NCBI GenBank assembly: GCA_027490195.1 | Contig: JAIXYN010000099.1 | Location: 102,353-166,352 of the forward strand | DNA length: 64,000 nt | Source: Verrucomicrobiaceae bacterium | GTDB taxonomy: Bacteria > Verrucomicrobiota > Verrucomicrobiia > Verrucomicrobiales > Verrucomicrobiaceae | Direction of reading: 5' to 3' | Part shown: positions 15,230 to 23,916 of the stretch, in pieces | Numbering within the stretch: position 1 is the stretch's first letter | How the letters are laid out: every line of letters starts with the position of its first letter | Program-made: the position numbers and the translations under genes | The notes under the pieces: model-generated | Database searches by the model: none | What the model was told of the DNA's origin: nothing | The model's input: only the letters and a program-made list of their open reading frames with translations

Positions 15230-18200
15230 TTAGCCCAGCATGCGGGCGAGTTCGCGGGCGATGAGAGTGATCTTGTCGCGCATGCCGGTGGAGGGTTCGT
15301 CATCGTGCAACACGCCGATGATGGAGTCCCCCGGAAAGCAGAAAGTCAGCAGACGACCGCCCGCATTGAGCGTGAAAGTTTCCGCGCCTTCGATGCCGAT
15401 GAGCGGAGCCAAGCCCCGCAACTGACGGGCGATGTCTGGTGCCTGACGCTGGAATTCCACGGCATCCGCCTTGGATAAATCCGCGTGGCTGAGCACGTGA
15501 GAGCCATGCAGGCAGACGCAGGCGCTCAGGCCCTGCTGCAAAGCCAGCAACTCGACAACCCGTGGTGCGGAGAGGTGCTCCTCGGTGCCCAGCAGTGCGC
15601 GCAGAAGGAGCTGGTCCGTTTGGGTGTCGAGCGGGGAAAGACCGAGGAAGGAATGTTTCACCGCCGTCATTTTCGCCGGAGCCGCTGGCGGCGTGGGCTG
15701 AACTGCGGGTGGCGCCGGAGCGGGTTGAGGTTCTGGCTTGAATTGGGGAGCCACTGGCTCCGAAAAAAGCGGTGTGTTCACCGCCTGAGGTCTGAACATT
15801 CCACCTGAGGCAGGCTTGGGTGCGGGTGTGCTGAAAGCCGGAATTTCTTCCAAGGCCGGAGCGAAGGAAGGTGAGGGCTGGAAGAGAGCAGGTGCCGGGG
15901 TGGCAAACAAGCTGGTGGCTGGCTTGGCCTCGGCAGCTGGAGTGAAAGCAGAAACCGGCTGCTGCGGTGTGGGAATATACCCGAGCAGTTGAGCGCTGTT
16001 AAAACCAGATTCCCCAGGTGCTTTGGCCGCCAGGGGACCTGTGGAAGAGGAGGCAAAAGGATCGAACGGTTTGACGGCTCCTGCGAGAGGTGAATTTGAA
16101 TGAGCCGCCGGTTGTGCCTCAGACGGCGACTGCGAGGCACCGAAGGATTGAAACGCTCCGGCGAGTGGCTGCAGAATTTTCGATTGAGATGCAGCCGATG
16201 GCTGTGCGGCAGGAAAAGCGAATGCTGCTAAAGCTGGAGGCGGTGCCGTTTCAGCAGGCGGGGAGGGCGGGAATAATGCAAACTGAGCTGGACCACCGGT
16301 TGGCTGAGGGGAACCAAAAGCTGATCCAGGTGATGAAGCCGCTGCGGGAGGGGAGAACGAGAACGGTGCTGCACCACCACTCGGCTGGGCAGAAAAGGCT
16401 GACACCGGTGCAGAAGCGGCAGCAGGCTGGCTTTGCGCAAAGGGAGCCAAGGCCGCGCCGAACATCGGCGCTGGCTCTGCGGGTGCAGGCGCGGAAGCAG
16501 CAGCGAACATCGGCTGCGAATTCTGAGCAGACTGCTGCGGGGGATTGGGTTGCACCGACAGACGAGCCTGAAGCGGTGCCGGGCTTGGACTGCCAAAAGT
16601 GGCAGGTGCAGCCGTTGCCGCCGACATGTTGGTGAGCGCATGAAACACCTCGTTCTGCGGCAGCTTGATCTTAAAATCACGCTTTGCATTGGCGAGTGTG
16701 TTGCGGAAGCCGAAGTCGGAAATGCCATCGATGAGCACGCCGAGTTCCAGCACGACGTTGCCGGAGGAAATCTGCTCATTCAGCACACTTGCCTGAACAC
16801 TGGTGGTGATCCACGCCGGCAATGTGGCCGGATTGAAGCCAAGTTCCTCGACGCTGTAACCGCCTAAAACTGCAGCGAATCCCAATTTGGCCATGCCTGA
16901 TCCTGATGAGGCTGGCGTATGATTGCCCTGGGGGGCTGATAGCGGCTGTGAGGAGAAGGCGTTCGGCGCAGGAGATTGTGGCTGCGAGGAAAAGGCGTTT
17001 GGCGCAGGAGATTGTGGCTGCGAGGCGAAGGCGTTCGGCGCAGGAGATTGTGGCTGTGAGGAGAAGGCGTTCGGTGCAGTAGATTGTGGCTGTGAGGAGA
17101 AGGCGTTCGGCGCAGATGGCGCTGCCTCTTGCATTGCAGAGACGAAAGGGGAGCCAAAGGGCATCGCGGGTGCTGTCGTCGCCATGTCCGAAGGCGTAGA
17201 GGCTTTTTGCTGCGAGGCTGGTGTGAAAAAAGTGGTAATGGATGCCTGAGGCTGAACCGCTGCAGGTGTGGAACCTGACCAGTTTTCCGGCTTTGCAGGT
17301 GTGAAAGAGGGCGCAGATGGCGCAGCTGCGGCGGGCTGCTGTGACATGCCGAAAAGCGAGCCATTCGGGCTGGCACCTAGCGAGAAGGGAGATCCCGAGG
17401 AAGTGGCGGGTGCAGCTGCGGCGGGCTGCTGTGACATGCCGAAAGGCGAGCCACTTGGGCTGGCACCGAACGAGAAGGGAGATCCCGAGGAAGTGGCGGA
17501 CGGAGCTGCGCCGGGCTGCTGCGACGTGCCGAAGGGCGAGCCATTGGGTGCTGCGCCTAGTGAGAAGGGCGACGCAGGGGGCTGCTGTACCGCAGGCTCT
17601 GCGGCCGGTTGACTCATTTGGAACGGGGAGCCAGCCGGGGCCTGCGGCGCGGGCGTTGCAGGCTGGCCAAACGAAAAGGGTGATGGCGATGGTGCGGCGG
17701 CGGGTGCAGGTGCGGCACCATGTCCTTCGCGGGCTTGAGCGATCAATCCCGGAAGCTTCGCCGCCGGTAGTGCCACAAGACGTGGATCCTGGGGGGAAAT
17801 AGGCACTTGGAAAAGCGCCGGGCAGACTCGATACAGCTCAAAAACCGGCAATGCCGCCTGACCACTGCGCAATGCATTTTCCAGAAGAGCAGGCGGCAGG
17901 GAAAGCGGCTGCTCCATAGGCAGTGCCCCCATGCGCACGACTTCGGCGGGGAGTTGGTTGATCACATCTCCGACTGTCAGCGGTGAATTCGTGGGGGTTG
18001 CTCCGATAACGCTGAATGGCGAGATTCCTGTGGCGGAATTGATCGGCGGTGCGGAAATCGGTTCGTTGCCAGCCGTTTTGAAGAGTGGACTGCCCCCGAT
18101 TTGGAAGGGGGAAGCACCCGCTGGAAACTGTTGAGGAGGAGAGGCTTGCATGGATGAGGGGCTATTTGTGCCTGGGCCAGCCACTCTCTGCGGATGTGCT

Positions 18201-18283
18201 CCCGCGAAGTATTGAGGAGCGTTTTGCCCCGGTTCGTTGGAACCGGCCCCACGCTGGAACAAACCTCGTAACGAAAAACTCAT
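15230..18283 (-). CDS. Large FG/Pro/Ser/Ala-rich low-complexity protein with C-terminal roadblock-like domain
   Basis: The 1017-residue product has three compact-looking islands in a long disordered sequence. Island 1 (about 100-185) runs from TVGDVINQLPAEVVRMG to LPAAKLPGLIAQA. Island 2 (about 470-550) runs from GYSVEELGFNPATLPAW to PQNEVFHAL; both have a 'LP..V...pL..G.a.lp...L' pattern and may be related. The C-terminal island (about 873-1017) resembles roadblock/LC7 (FPGDSIIGVLHDD, then a helix). Between them lie repeated SPFSFG/SPFG-type motifs, QQPAA runs and five copies of a 12-residue PNAFSSQPQSPA unit. These Phe-Gly motifs in a Pro/Ser/Ala/Gln sea recall FG nucleoporins, though composition bias alone could give that. 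It is the first gene of an operon with an MglA-like GTPase and a roadblock protein, so a polarity or scaffold role is inferred. No membrane helix or signal was seen. Confidence 0.72.
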   Translation of the reverse strand: MSFSLRGLFQRGAGSNEPGQNAPQYFAGAHPQRVAGPGTNSPSSMQASPPQQFPAGASPFQIGGSPLFKTAGNEPISAPPINSATGISPFSVIGATPTNSPLTVGDVINQLPAEVVRMGALPMEQPLSLPPALLENALRSGQAALPVFELYRVCPALFQVPISPQDPRLVALPAAKLPGLIAQAREGHGAAPAPAAAPSPSPFSFGQPATPAPQAPAGSPFQMSQPAAEPAVQQPPASPFSLGAAPNGSPFGTSQQPGAAPSATSSGSPFSFGASPSGSPFGMSQQPAAAAPATSSGSPFSLGASPNGSLFGMSQQPAAAAPSAPSFTPAKPENWSGSTPAAVQPQASITTFFTPASQQKASTPSDMATTAPAMPFGSPFVSAMQEAAPSAPNAFSSQPQSTAPNAFSSQPQSPAPNAFASQPQSPAPNAFSSQPQSPAPNAFSSQPLSAPQGNHTPASSGSGMAKLGFAAVLGGYSVEELGFNPATLPAWITTSVQASVLNEQISSGNVVLELGVLIDGISDFGFRNTLANAKRDFKIKLPQNEVFHALTNMSAATAAPATFGSPSPAPLQARLSVQPNPPQQSAQNSQPMFAAASAPAPAEPAPMFGAALAPFAQSQPAAASAPVSAFSAQPSGGAAPFSFSPPAAASSPGSAFGSPQPTGGPAQFALFPPSPPAETAPPPALAAFAFPAAQPSAASQSKILQPLAGAFQSFGASQSPSEAQPAAHSNSPLAGAVKPFDPFASSSTGPLAAKAPGESGFNSAQLLGYIPTPQQPVSAFTPAAEAKPATSLFATPAPALFQPSPSFAPALEEIPAFSTPAPKPASGGMFRPQAVNTPLFSEPVAPQFKPEPQPAPAPPAVQPTPPAAPAKMTAVKHSFLGLSPLDTQTDQLLLRALLGTEEHLSAPRVVELLALQQGLSACVCLHGSHVLSHADLSKADAVEFQRQAPDIARQLRGLAPLIGIEGAETFTLNAGGRLLTFCFPGDSIIGVLHDDEPSTGMRDKITLIARELARMLG
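16944..17123. repeat. In-frame 36-bp tandem repeat in the FG-rich gene
   Basis: Five near-identical 36-bp units encode PNAFSSQPQSPA-type repeats. The copies differ by a few bases, mostly synonymous or Ser/Ala changes. Such DNA is prone to copy-number change, so the linker length likely varies between strains. Confidence 0.88.
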
Positions 18284-18372
18284 CGGTGGATGTTGCTGCC
18301 CGACTTAGCAAAGTAGCAAGCCTGTGTGAAAAATCTAGTAATTATAAACAAATACCTCAGCATTTGCGTTAG

Positions 18373-18582
18373 TTAACTGAGGTTAAGTATTGTTGCCCCA
18401 CAGTTCAAGCATTTTTCCTCAGTTTCGTTCAGCTCAATGAAGGGTTCAGCAACCTCGCAGCCACGCTTGACGGATGGTCGTCTTCCACGCGCTAAAAATC
18501 GGAAGTGTGTCGAGTCTTTGAGTGTTATGATCATCACTGTCCGAAAATGAATTTCATCATCGATGAATTTTCTCTTGCGCAA
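18373..18582 (-). CDS. Doubtful small protein, 69 aa
   Basis: This reading frame is the only content I can point to in the 344-bp gap between the FG-rich gene and tRNA-Glu. It encodes a basic start (MRKRKFIDDE) and ends in a C-x2-C pair (KCLNCGATILNLS) reminiscent of half a zinc ribbon. It is on the same strand as, and about 90 bp ahead of, the FG-rich gene. There is no family match I know and no clear ribosome binding site. It may be a chance frame; the surrounding DNA is AT-rich and probably holds the operon promoter. Confidence 0.25.
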   Translation of the reverse strand: MRKRKFIDDEIHFRTVMIITLKDSTHFRFLARGRRPSVKRGCEVAEPFIELNETEEKCLNCGATILNLS

Positions 18583-18627
18583 TCATACTTTGAACGCAAT
18601 ATCCCGGCCCGCTCAAACCGAGCAAAC

Positions 18628-18702
18628 GACCCCTTCGTCTAGCGGTTAGGACACATCCCTTTCACGGATGCGACACGAGTTCGATTCTCGTAGGGGTCGC
18701 CA
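18628..18702 (+). tRNA. tRNA-Glu (anticodon TTC)
   Basis: The cloverleaf is complete: acceptor GACCCCT/AGGGGTC, anticodon stem CATCC/GGATG with loop CTTTCAC (anticodon TTC), T-loop TTCGATTC and an encoded CCA at 18700-18702. It reads codons GAA and GAG. A perfect hairpin (CCACTCTCA/TGAGAGTGG, 18700-18720) begins in the CCA and could be the 3' stem for termination or processing, though it has no T-tract. No integrase or att duplication is seen next to it. Confidence 0.97.
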
Positions 18703-18901
18703 CTCTCATTTTGAGAGTGGTGACCGAAACGGTTCAACAAAGCCTCGACATTGGCTTTAACTCTGACTCACGGCATCAGGTTTGATTCTCTGCAGCGCAT
18801 CATGTGCAGCGCATCATGTGCAGTGTTTTTAAGTCATGGTATTGGCGCTGGAAAATGAAGCTGTGCTGGACACCGCATCCGCATCCGCTAGGCATGCATG
18901 C

Positions 18902-19846
18902 ATGTCTTCATCAGGCGGCAAACTTTTCATCACCGGTCATCAAGGTCTCGTTGGACGCGCACTGCTGCGCCACTACGCAAACAAACCCGAATGGCAGGTC
19001 ATCACGCGCACCAAGGCAGAGCTGGATCTGCGTGACCAGCATGCAACCAATGCCTTCTTCGCAGCGGAGAAGCCAGATCAGGTGATCCTGGCTGCGGCGA
19101 CGGTGGGCGGCATCAAGGCCAGCTACACCCAGCCGGTCGATTTCCTGCTCAACAATCTGCAGATTCAAAACAGCGTGCTGTCCGCAGCGCACCAGTATGA
19201 GACGAAGAAGCTGCTCTTCCTGGGAAGCACCTGCATCTACCCGAAGGTGGTGGAGATGCCCATCCGTGAAGACAGCCTCATGACCGGGCCGATGGAGGAG
19301 ACCAATGCTCCTTACGGAGTCGCCAAGATCGCGGGGATCAAGCTTTGCCAGGGTTATCGCCACCAGCATGGCCGTGATTTCATCTGCGGCATGCCGGCGA
19401 ATCTGTACGGGCCCTTTGATAATTTTGATCCCGAGCACTCGCACGTGCTGCCCTCGCTGATCCGCCGTTTTCACGAGGCCAAGCTGCACAACAAGCCCAG
19501 CGTCACCCTCTGGGGCAGTGGCAAGCCGACGCGTGAATTCCTCTTCGTGGACGATCTGGCCTCCGCCTGCGCCTTCCTGCTGGAGAACTACAGCAGCCCG
19601 GACATCATCAACATCGGCACCGGTGCGGAGATCAGCATCCGCGATGCCGCAGAGGCGATCAAAACGATCATCGGCTACACTGGCGAGATCCTCTGGGACA
19701 CCACGCAGCCAGACGGGAATCCGCGCCGCCTGCTGGACGTCAGCCGCATGGCAAACCTAGGCTGGAAAGCCAGCACCGACTTCCGTGAAGGCGTGGCGCG
19801 CACCTACCAGTGGTTCCTTGACAACCGTGCCACCGCCCGCGTCTGA
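18902..19846 (+). CDS. fcl: GDP-L-fucose synthase
   Basis: Starting at ATG 18902 (MSSSGGKLFI) the protein has 314 residues; an earlier start at 18836 would add an unusual leader. It is an extended SDR with Rossmann motif ITGHQGLVGRAL, catalytic Ser in LGSTCIYP and YGVAK (the YxxxK pair). These features and the region around NLYGPFDNFDPEHSHVLP match GDP-L-fucose synthase (Fcl/WcaG), which epimerises and reduces GDP-4-keto-6-deoxy-mannose to GDP-L-fucose. The partner gmd is not in the window. A sugar C-methyltransferase gene follows after 39 bp, so both likely belong to one deoxysugar or surface-polysaccharide unit. Confidence 0.9.
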   Translation: MSSSGGKLFITGHQGLVGRALLRHYANKPEWQVITRTKAELDLRDQHATNAFFAAEKPDQVILAAATVGGIKASYTQPVDFLLNNLQIQNSVLSAAHQYETKKLLFLGSTCIYPKVVEMPIREDSLMTGPMEETNAPYGVAKIAGIKLCQGYRHQHGRDFICGMPANLYGPFDNFDPEHSHVLPSLIRRFHEAKLHNKPSVTLWGSGKPTREFLFVDDLASACAFLLENYSSPDIINIGTGAEISIRDAAEAIKTIIGYTGEILWDTTQPDGNPRRLLDVSRMANLGWKASTDFREGVARTYQWFLDNRATARV

Positions 19847-19885
19847 ACCTGTCAATGAAGTCTAGCTGGACACGCCAGCACAACA

Positions 19886-21184
19886 ATGCCAATTGAACCT
19901 ATGGCCATCCAAGCTTTCCGCCCCGTCCTCATCACCCGCAACACCTGCCGTATTTGCGGCTCACGCAGCCTCACTCCTGTCGTCAGCCTAGGGGATCAAT
20001 TCATTGGCGGCGTGCTTGCCAGCGCAGACGGCAGTGCCCTCATCAAGCGCAAGGTGCCTCTCGACCTCGTGCGCTGCGATCCTTCGCAGGATGAAAACGC
20101 CTGCGGCCTGGTGCAGATGCGCCACTCGGTGCCGCCGAAGGTCCTGTATCATCGCTACTACTATGAGTCTGGCATCAACCAGTCCATGATCGACAACCTC
20201 TCGGGCATCACCCAGCTCGTGGAACAGACCGTCAGCCTTCGCGCCAAGGACATCGTGCTCGACATCGGCTGCAATGACGGCACGCTGCTCTCCAGCTACA
20301 AGACCCAGGGCCTGCGCCACATCGGCATTGATCCTTCGGACGTGGCCCTCAAGGCTCGCGCCAAAGGCTTTGAAGTGGTGAACGACTTCTTCTCCGCCCG
20401 CGCCTTCAAGAGCGTGCACGCCACGGAGAAAGCCCGCGTCGTGACCAGCATCTCCATGTTCTATGACTTGGAAAACCCGCACGCTTTTGTGCAGGACATC
20501 GCCGATGTGCTCGCCACGGACGGCATCTGGATTCTGGAGCAGAGCTATCTGCCTGCGATGCTCGACATCAACAGCTTCGACACCATCTGCCATGAGCACT
20601 TGGAGTACTACTCCCTCGCCGTTCTTGAGCGCCTCTTCGGCGATCACGGCCTCGAAGTCATCGACGTGCATCTCAACGATGTGAACGGCGGCAGCTTCCG
20701 CCTCGTGGTGGCCAACGCCGGCCAGGTCAAGCCTTCCGCTGAAGCCGCCGCCCGCGTGCAGGACCTCCGCATCCGCGAGTTCGAAATGGCGATCGATTCC
20801 GACGCCCCTTACGCCGTCTTCCGCGAAAACATCGAGCGCATCCGCACCGACCTCACCGCCTTCCTGCAGAAGGCCAAGGCCGAAGGCAAAGTGGTGCACG
20901 GCTACGGTGCCTCCACCAAGGGCAGCACCACGCTGCAGTTCTGCAACGTCACGCCGGACCTCGTTTCTGCCATCGCCGACCGCAATCCGGTCAAGTGGGG
21001 CAGCTACACCATTGGCACCCACATCAAGATCATCTCCGAAGAGGAATCCCGCGCCGCCAAGCCCGACTACTACCTCGTGCTGCCGTGGCACTTCATGCCG
21101 GAGTTCCTCAAGCGTGAGACCGAGTTCCTCGCCCGTGGCGGCAAATTCGTCGTCCCGATGCCGCAGGTGCATCTGGTGGGTTGA
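19886..21184 (+). CDS. NDP-sugar C-methyltransferase family protein
   Basis: A 432-residue protein; a second possible start is MAIQAF at 19901. It has an N-terminal zinc-binding part (NTCRICGS with more cysteines later), a SAM-binding Rossmann region (DIVLDIGCNDGTLLSSY, residues about 120-137) and a C-terminal domain containing HGYGASTKGSTTLQF. This order (zinc domain, Methyltransf_13-type core, C-terminal Rossmann-like domain) is that of the TylC3/TcaB9-type C-methyltransferases that add a methyl to 4-keto-deoxysugar nucleotides. The catalytic HEH motif is visible in TICHEHLEYYS. It is encoded 39 bp after GDP-fucose synthase, consistent with modified-sugar synthesis. A terminator follows. 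Confidence 0.85.
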   Translation: MPIEPMAIQAFRPVLITRNTCRICGSRSLTPVVSLGDQFIGGVLASADGSALIKRKVPLDLVRCDPSQDENACGLVQMRHSVPPKVLYHRYYYESGINQSMIDNLSGITQLVEQTVSLRAKDIVLDIGCNDGTLLSSYKTQGLRHIGIDPSDVALKARAKGFEVVNDFFSARAFKSVHATEKARVVTSISMFYDLENPHAFVQDIADVLATDGIWILEQSYLPAMLDINSFDTICHEHLEYYSLAVLERLFGDHGLEVIDVHLNDVNGGSFRLVVANAGQVKPSAEAAARVQDLRIREFEMAIDSDAPYAVFRENIERIRTDLTAFLQKAKAEGKVVHGYGASTKGSTTLQFCNVTPDLVSAIADRNPVKWGSYTIGTHIKIISEEESRAAKPDYYLVLPWHFMPEFLKRETEFLARGGKFVVPMPQVHLVG

Positions 21185-21204
21185 ATCAACGGCCTTCAAG
21201 AAAC

Positions 21205-21239
21205 AGCTCCGGTGCCGTAAGGGCCGGAGCTATTTTTTT
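21205..21239 (+). terminator. Terminator after the sugar C-methyltransferase
   Basis: An AGCTCCGG/CCGGAGCT stem with GC-rich loop is followed by a T7 tract (21233-21239). It ends the fcl operon and faces the convergent 21257-21889 gene. Confidence 0.85.
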
Positions 21240-21256
21240 GTATAGGCTTCGAGCGG

Positions 21257-21889
21257 TCACTTCTTGCCGCCGCCCTTGGAGTTCATCTTTTCAATGGCGT
21301 TTTTGAAGCGTGCCAGTTCTTCGGGTGGGATGGGCAGCGCTGAGTCGAACAGTTCTTTGAGTGATTCACTTTGCGCCATGGTCTCAATCGCTGAGCCGTC
21401 AGGATACTCCACATAGTAGTTTCCGCATTCCCAGCAGAGGCTGGTTTGGAAGATTGGGGTGCCTGCTTGATAGACCTTGATACCATGGATTGGATAGTGG
21501 CAGAAAGCGCCGGGCACTTCGTTTTTAGCGGTGAGCAGCGTGGCAATGGCTGTCTTGAATGATTCCAGATCAGCAGGCTGGACTGCCTTTTGGGTGATGA
21601 TGCGTGCGTTCCCTTGGAAAGGCGGAATCGGAAAGGTTTCGACTTCGACATCTTCCACTTCCGCCATGGTGAAATCCAAAAGTAAGAGCTCTATTTTGTC
21701 GGCTTTCAGAATCATCGCGGAAAGGCTGTCGCGAAATTCCTTCTGAATTCCCCCCTTTCTTTCCCAATATTTGGTTTTGGCGCCCATCTGGGCCTCGCGG
21801 GCTTCATCTGCCTTTTTGGAGTCTTCGTCCGAGGCGGCTCCCCAAAGTGCCAGGGTATGCAGCAGCAGGATCACGAGGCTTATTTTCAT
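21257..21889 (-). CDS. Secreted hypothetical protein, 210 aa
   Basis: The start MKISLVILLLHTLALWGAAS is a signal peptide; a much longer in-frame stretch upstream runs antisense to the ABC transporter and is rejected. The mature protein is acidic and Lys/Glu-rich, with a helical charged start (DSKKADEAREAQM), a strand-rich middle (KIELLLLDF, VEVETFPIPPF) and a CWECGNYYVEYPDG segment with two nearby Cys. It ends with KGGGKK. I do not recognise a family. It is convergent with the sugar genes and divergent from the ABC transporter (75-bp gap). Confidence 0.65.
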   Translation of the reverse strand: MKISLVILLLHTLALWGAASDEDSKKADEAREAQMGAKTKYWERKGGIQKEFRDSLSAMILKADKIELLLLDFTMAEVEDVEVETFPIPPFQGNARIITQKAVQPADLESFKTAIATLLTAKNEVPGAFCHYPIHGIKVYQAGTPIFQTSLCWECGNYYVEYPDGSAIETMAQSESLKELFDSALPIPPEELARFKNAIEKMNSKGGGKK

Positions 21890-21964
21890 GAGGGGATTTG
21901 GATGGAATTGAATGGAGAAAAATTGCGAGGCACAAGATAAATCGTGCCAGATTAAAGTGGCAAA

Positions 21965-23749
21965 ATGGCCGGTGGGCCTGAAAAAGAGGATAAAGCCATG
22001 GACGACAAGCCCGAGCCGATGACCAACAGCGCTGCCCTGCGCCGCCTGCTTGTGTTTGCACGCGGGCACTGGCGCATCGCCGTGTGGCAGTTCACGCTGG
22101 CCGTGGCGGGCACCTCTCTCATCTTCGTCTTTCCCGGCGTGGTGCGCTGGTTCATGGATGAAATCATCCCGCAGAAGCGCAGCGACCTCATCTGGCGGGC
22201 CGGCGGTCTGGCGCTGCTGGCCTTCGCCTTGCGCGAAGGGTTGTTCTATTTCCGCACCCGGGTGAACTGTACCTTTGAGCAGCGCATGATCACGGATCTG
22301 CGCAGCCAGTTGCATCGGAAGATCGAACTGCTGCCGCTGCGCTGGTTTGATCATCAAAGCACCGGTGACATTCTCACCAAGCTGGCCGACGACGTCCCTG
22401 CCACTCAGCGCGTCATCCTTGAAGGCATCGAGCAGGGCTGCACCGCCGTGCTGCAGATCCTCATCACCGCCATCGTCATGCTCGTGGCGGACAGCAAGCT
22501 CGCGCTCATCGTCCTGGCCCCCACGCCGTTCATCGCCGCCGGGGGCTGGATCTACTCGCGCTGGGTCTCCCCACGCGCCACCGCTGCGCGTGAGGCCACC
22601 AGCGCGCTCAATGCCACGCTGCATGATACCATCACCGGCATTCGTCAGATCAAGAGCTTCACTGCCGAGGAGATGCGGCAGTGGAAGTTTCTCGCCGCCA
22701 GCCAGCGGCTCCAGGAAAAGCAGACGCGCCTCATGGCTGCCTGGGCCTTCTACTCGCCTTCCATGACGCTGCTTGGAAACGGCGGCCTCGTTCTGCTGCT
22801 CATGGCCGGTTCCTGGTGGTGTGTGCAGGGCAGCATGACGCCGGGGCAGTTGATGGAGTTTCTGCTCCTCGTGGGCTTCCTCTACGAACCCATCGCCCGG
22901 CTCCACGGCGTGAATCAAACCCTGCTCAACGGCCTCTCCGCCGCCAAGCGCGTCTTTGCCATCCTCGACAACGAAACCGAGGAGGATCTCGATGCGGGGC
23001 AGTCGCTCGCATCCATTCGTGGCGAGATCGAATTCAGCGCCGTGGCCTTCAGCTACCGTGCCGACAAGCCCGTGCTGCAAGACATCACGCTGCGCGCAGC
23101 CCGCCATCAAACCATCGCCATCGTCGGCGCCACGGGTTCCGGCAAGAGCACGCTCTTCCAGCTTCTCACCCGCTTCTACGATCCGCAAAGTGGCAGCATC
23201 ACACTCGATGGCGTCCCGTTGCAAAACCTCAGCAAACGCGGGTTGCGCCAGTCCCTCGCCTACGTCACGCAGGAGGCCTTCCTCTTCGCGGGCACCGTGC
23301 GCGACAACCTCCTCATCGGCAAACCCAGCGCCACCGATGTCGAACTCTGGACCGCTTTGCGCGATGCCTGCGCCGAAGACTTCATCCGCCGCAGTCCCGA
23401 AGGTCTCGATGCCGAAGTGGGCGAACGCGGCGTGCTCCTCAGCGGTGGCGAACGCCAGCGCCTCGCCCTCGCCCGTGCCTTCCTCAAAGACGCCCCCGTG
23501 CTCCTCCTCGATGAAGCCACTTCCGCCGTCGATGTGAAGTCCGAGCACCTCATCCAGGCCGCGCTGGCCAAACTCCGCGCCAACCGCACCAGCCTCATCA
23601 TCGCCCATCGACTCAGCACCATCGTGGACGCGGATGTGATCTATGTCCTGCACCATGGCAAGATCCTCGCCCACGGCAAGCATGAGGAGCTGCTGCAAAG
23701 CTCCGCCTACTACCGCGAGATGGCCGCGCTCGCCTTTGACGGAGGATAG
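21965..23749 (+). CDS. ABC transporter, fused permease/ATPase (MsbA-like)
   Basis: A 594-residue half-transporter. The first 330 residues hold six membrane helices of the ABC type-1 exporter fold, and the rest is a nucleotide-binding domain with Walker A GATGSGKST, signature LSGGERQR, Walker B VLLLDEATS and an H-loop (IIAHRLS). This matches MsbA/LmrA-type exporters for lipids, peptides or drugs; the substrate cannot be read from the sequence. The start at 21965 may be slightly upstream of the true one: Met residues at 12 and 19 are alternatives. An inverted repeat follows the stop. Confidence 0.9.
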   Translation: MAGGPEKEDKAMDDKPEPMTNSAALRRLLVFARGHWRIAVWQFTLAVAGTSLIFVFPGVVRWFMDEIIPQKRSDLIWRAGGLALLAFALREGLFYFRTRVNCTFEQRMITDLRSQLHRKIELLPLRWFDHQSTGDILTKLADDVPATQRVILEGIEQGCTAVLQILITAIVMLVADSKLALIVLAPTPFIAAGGWIYSRWVSPRATAAREATSALNATLHDTITGIRQIKSFTAEEMRQWKFLAASQRLQEKQTRLMAAWAFYSPSMTLLGNGGLVLLLMAGSWWCVQGSMTPGQLMEFLLLVGFLYEPIARLHGVNQTLLNGLSAAKRVFAILDNETEEDLDAGQSLASIRGEIEFSAVAFSYRADKPVLQDITLRAARHQTIAIVGATGSGKSTLFQLLTRFYDPQSGSITLDGVPLQNLSKRGLRQSLAYVTQEAFLFAGTVRDNLLIGKPSATDVELWTALRDACAEDFIRRSPEGLDAEVGERGVLLSGGERQRLALARAFLKDAPVLLLDEATSAVDVKSEHLIQAALAKLRANRTSLIIAHRLSTIVDADVIYVLHHGKILAHGKHEELLQSSAYYREMAALAFDGG

Positions 23750-23843
23750 GCCTCCGGCCTGTCCACGGACTGGGGCTTCCAGCCTGAGTCTGGATCCAAA
23801 AACGGAGGCGAGACGCCCCGATCCCTCAGACAGGCCGGAGGCC
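23749..23843. repeat. 15-bp inverted repeat after the ABC transporter
   Basis: GGCCTCCGGCCTGTC (23749-23763) is perfectly mirrored at 23829-23843, with a 65-bp GC-rich spacer. The first arm overlaps the transporter stop codon. It would form a long hairpin at the mRNA end and may protect or process the 3' end. Confidence 0.75.
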
Positions 23844-23856
23844 CATCCACCAAACG

Positions 23857-23889
23857 CAAAAACGCCTGAGCGTTTTCACACTCAGGCGT
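23857..23889 (-). terminator. Terminator after efp
   Basis: ACGCCTGAG (23862-23870) and CTCAGGCGT (23881-23889) form a 9-bp stem; the minus strand then reads TTTTTG. It ends the leftward efp transcript. Confidence 0.8.
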
Positions 23890-23916
23890 CTGTTGGAATG
23901 ATTCAGTCCGCAGAAC

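Noticed and set aside
15240..18372. Many plus-strand ORFs within the FG-rich gene
   Set aside because: They follow the codon bias and repeats of the minus-strand gene and show no recognisable domain.
21890..23698. Long minus-strand reading frame joining the 210-aa gene upstream to make 813 residues
   Set aside because: It is antisense to a complete ABC transporter with all motifs; the signal peptide at 21889 marks the true start.
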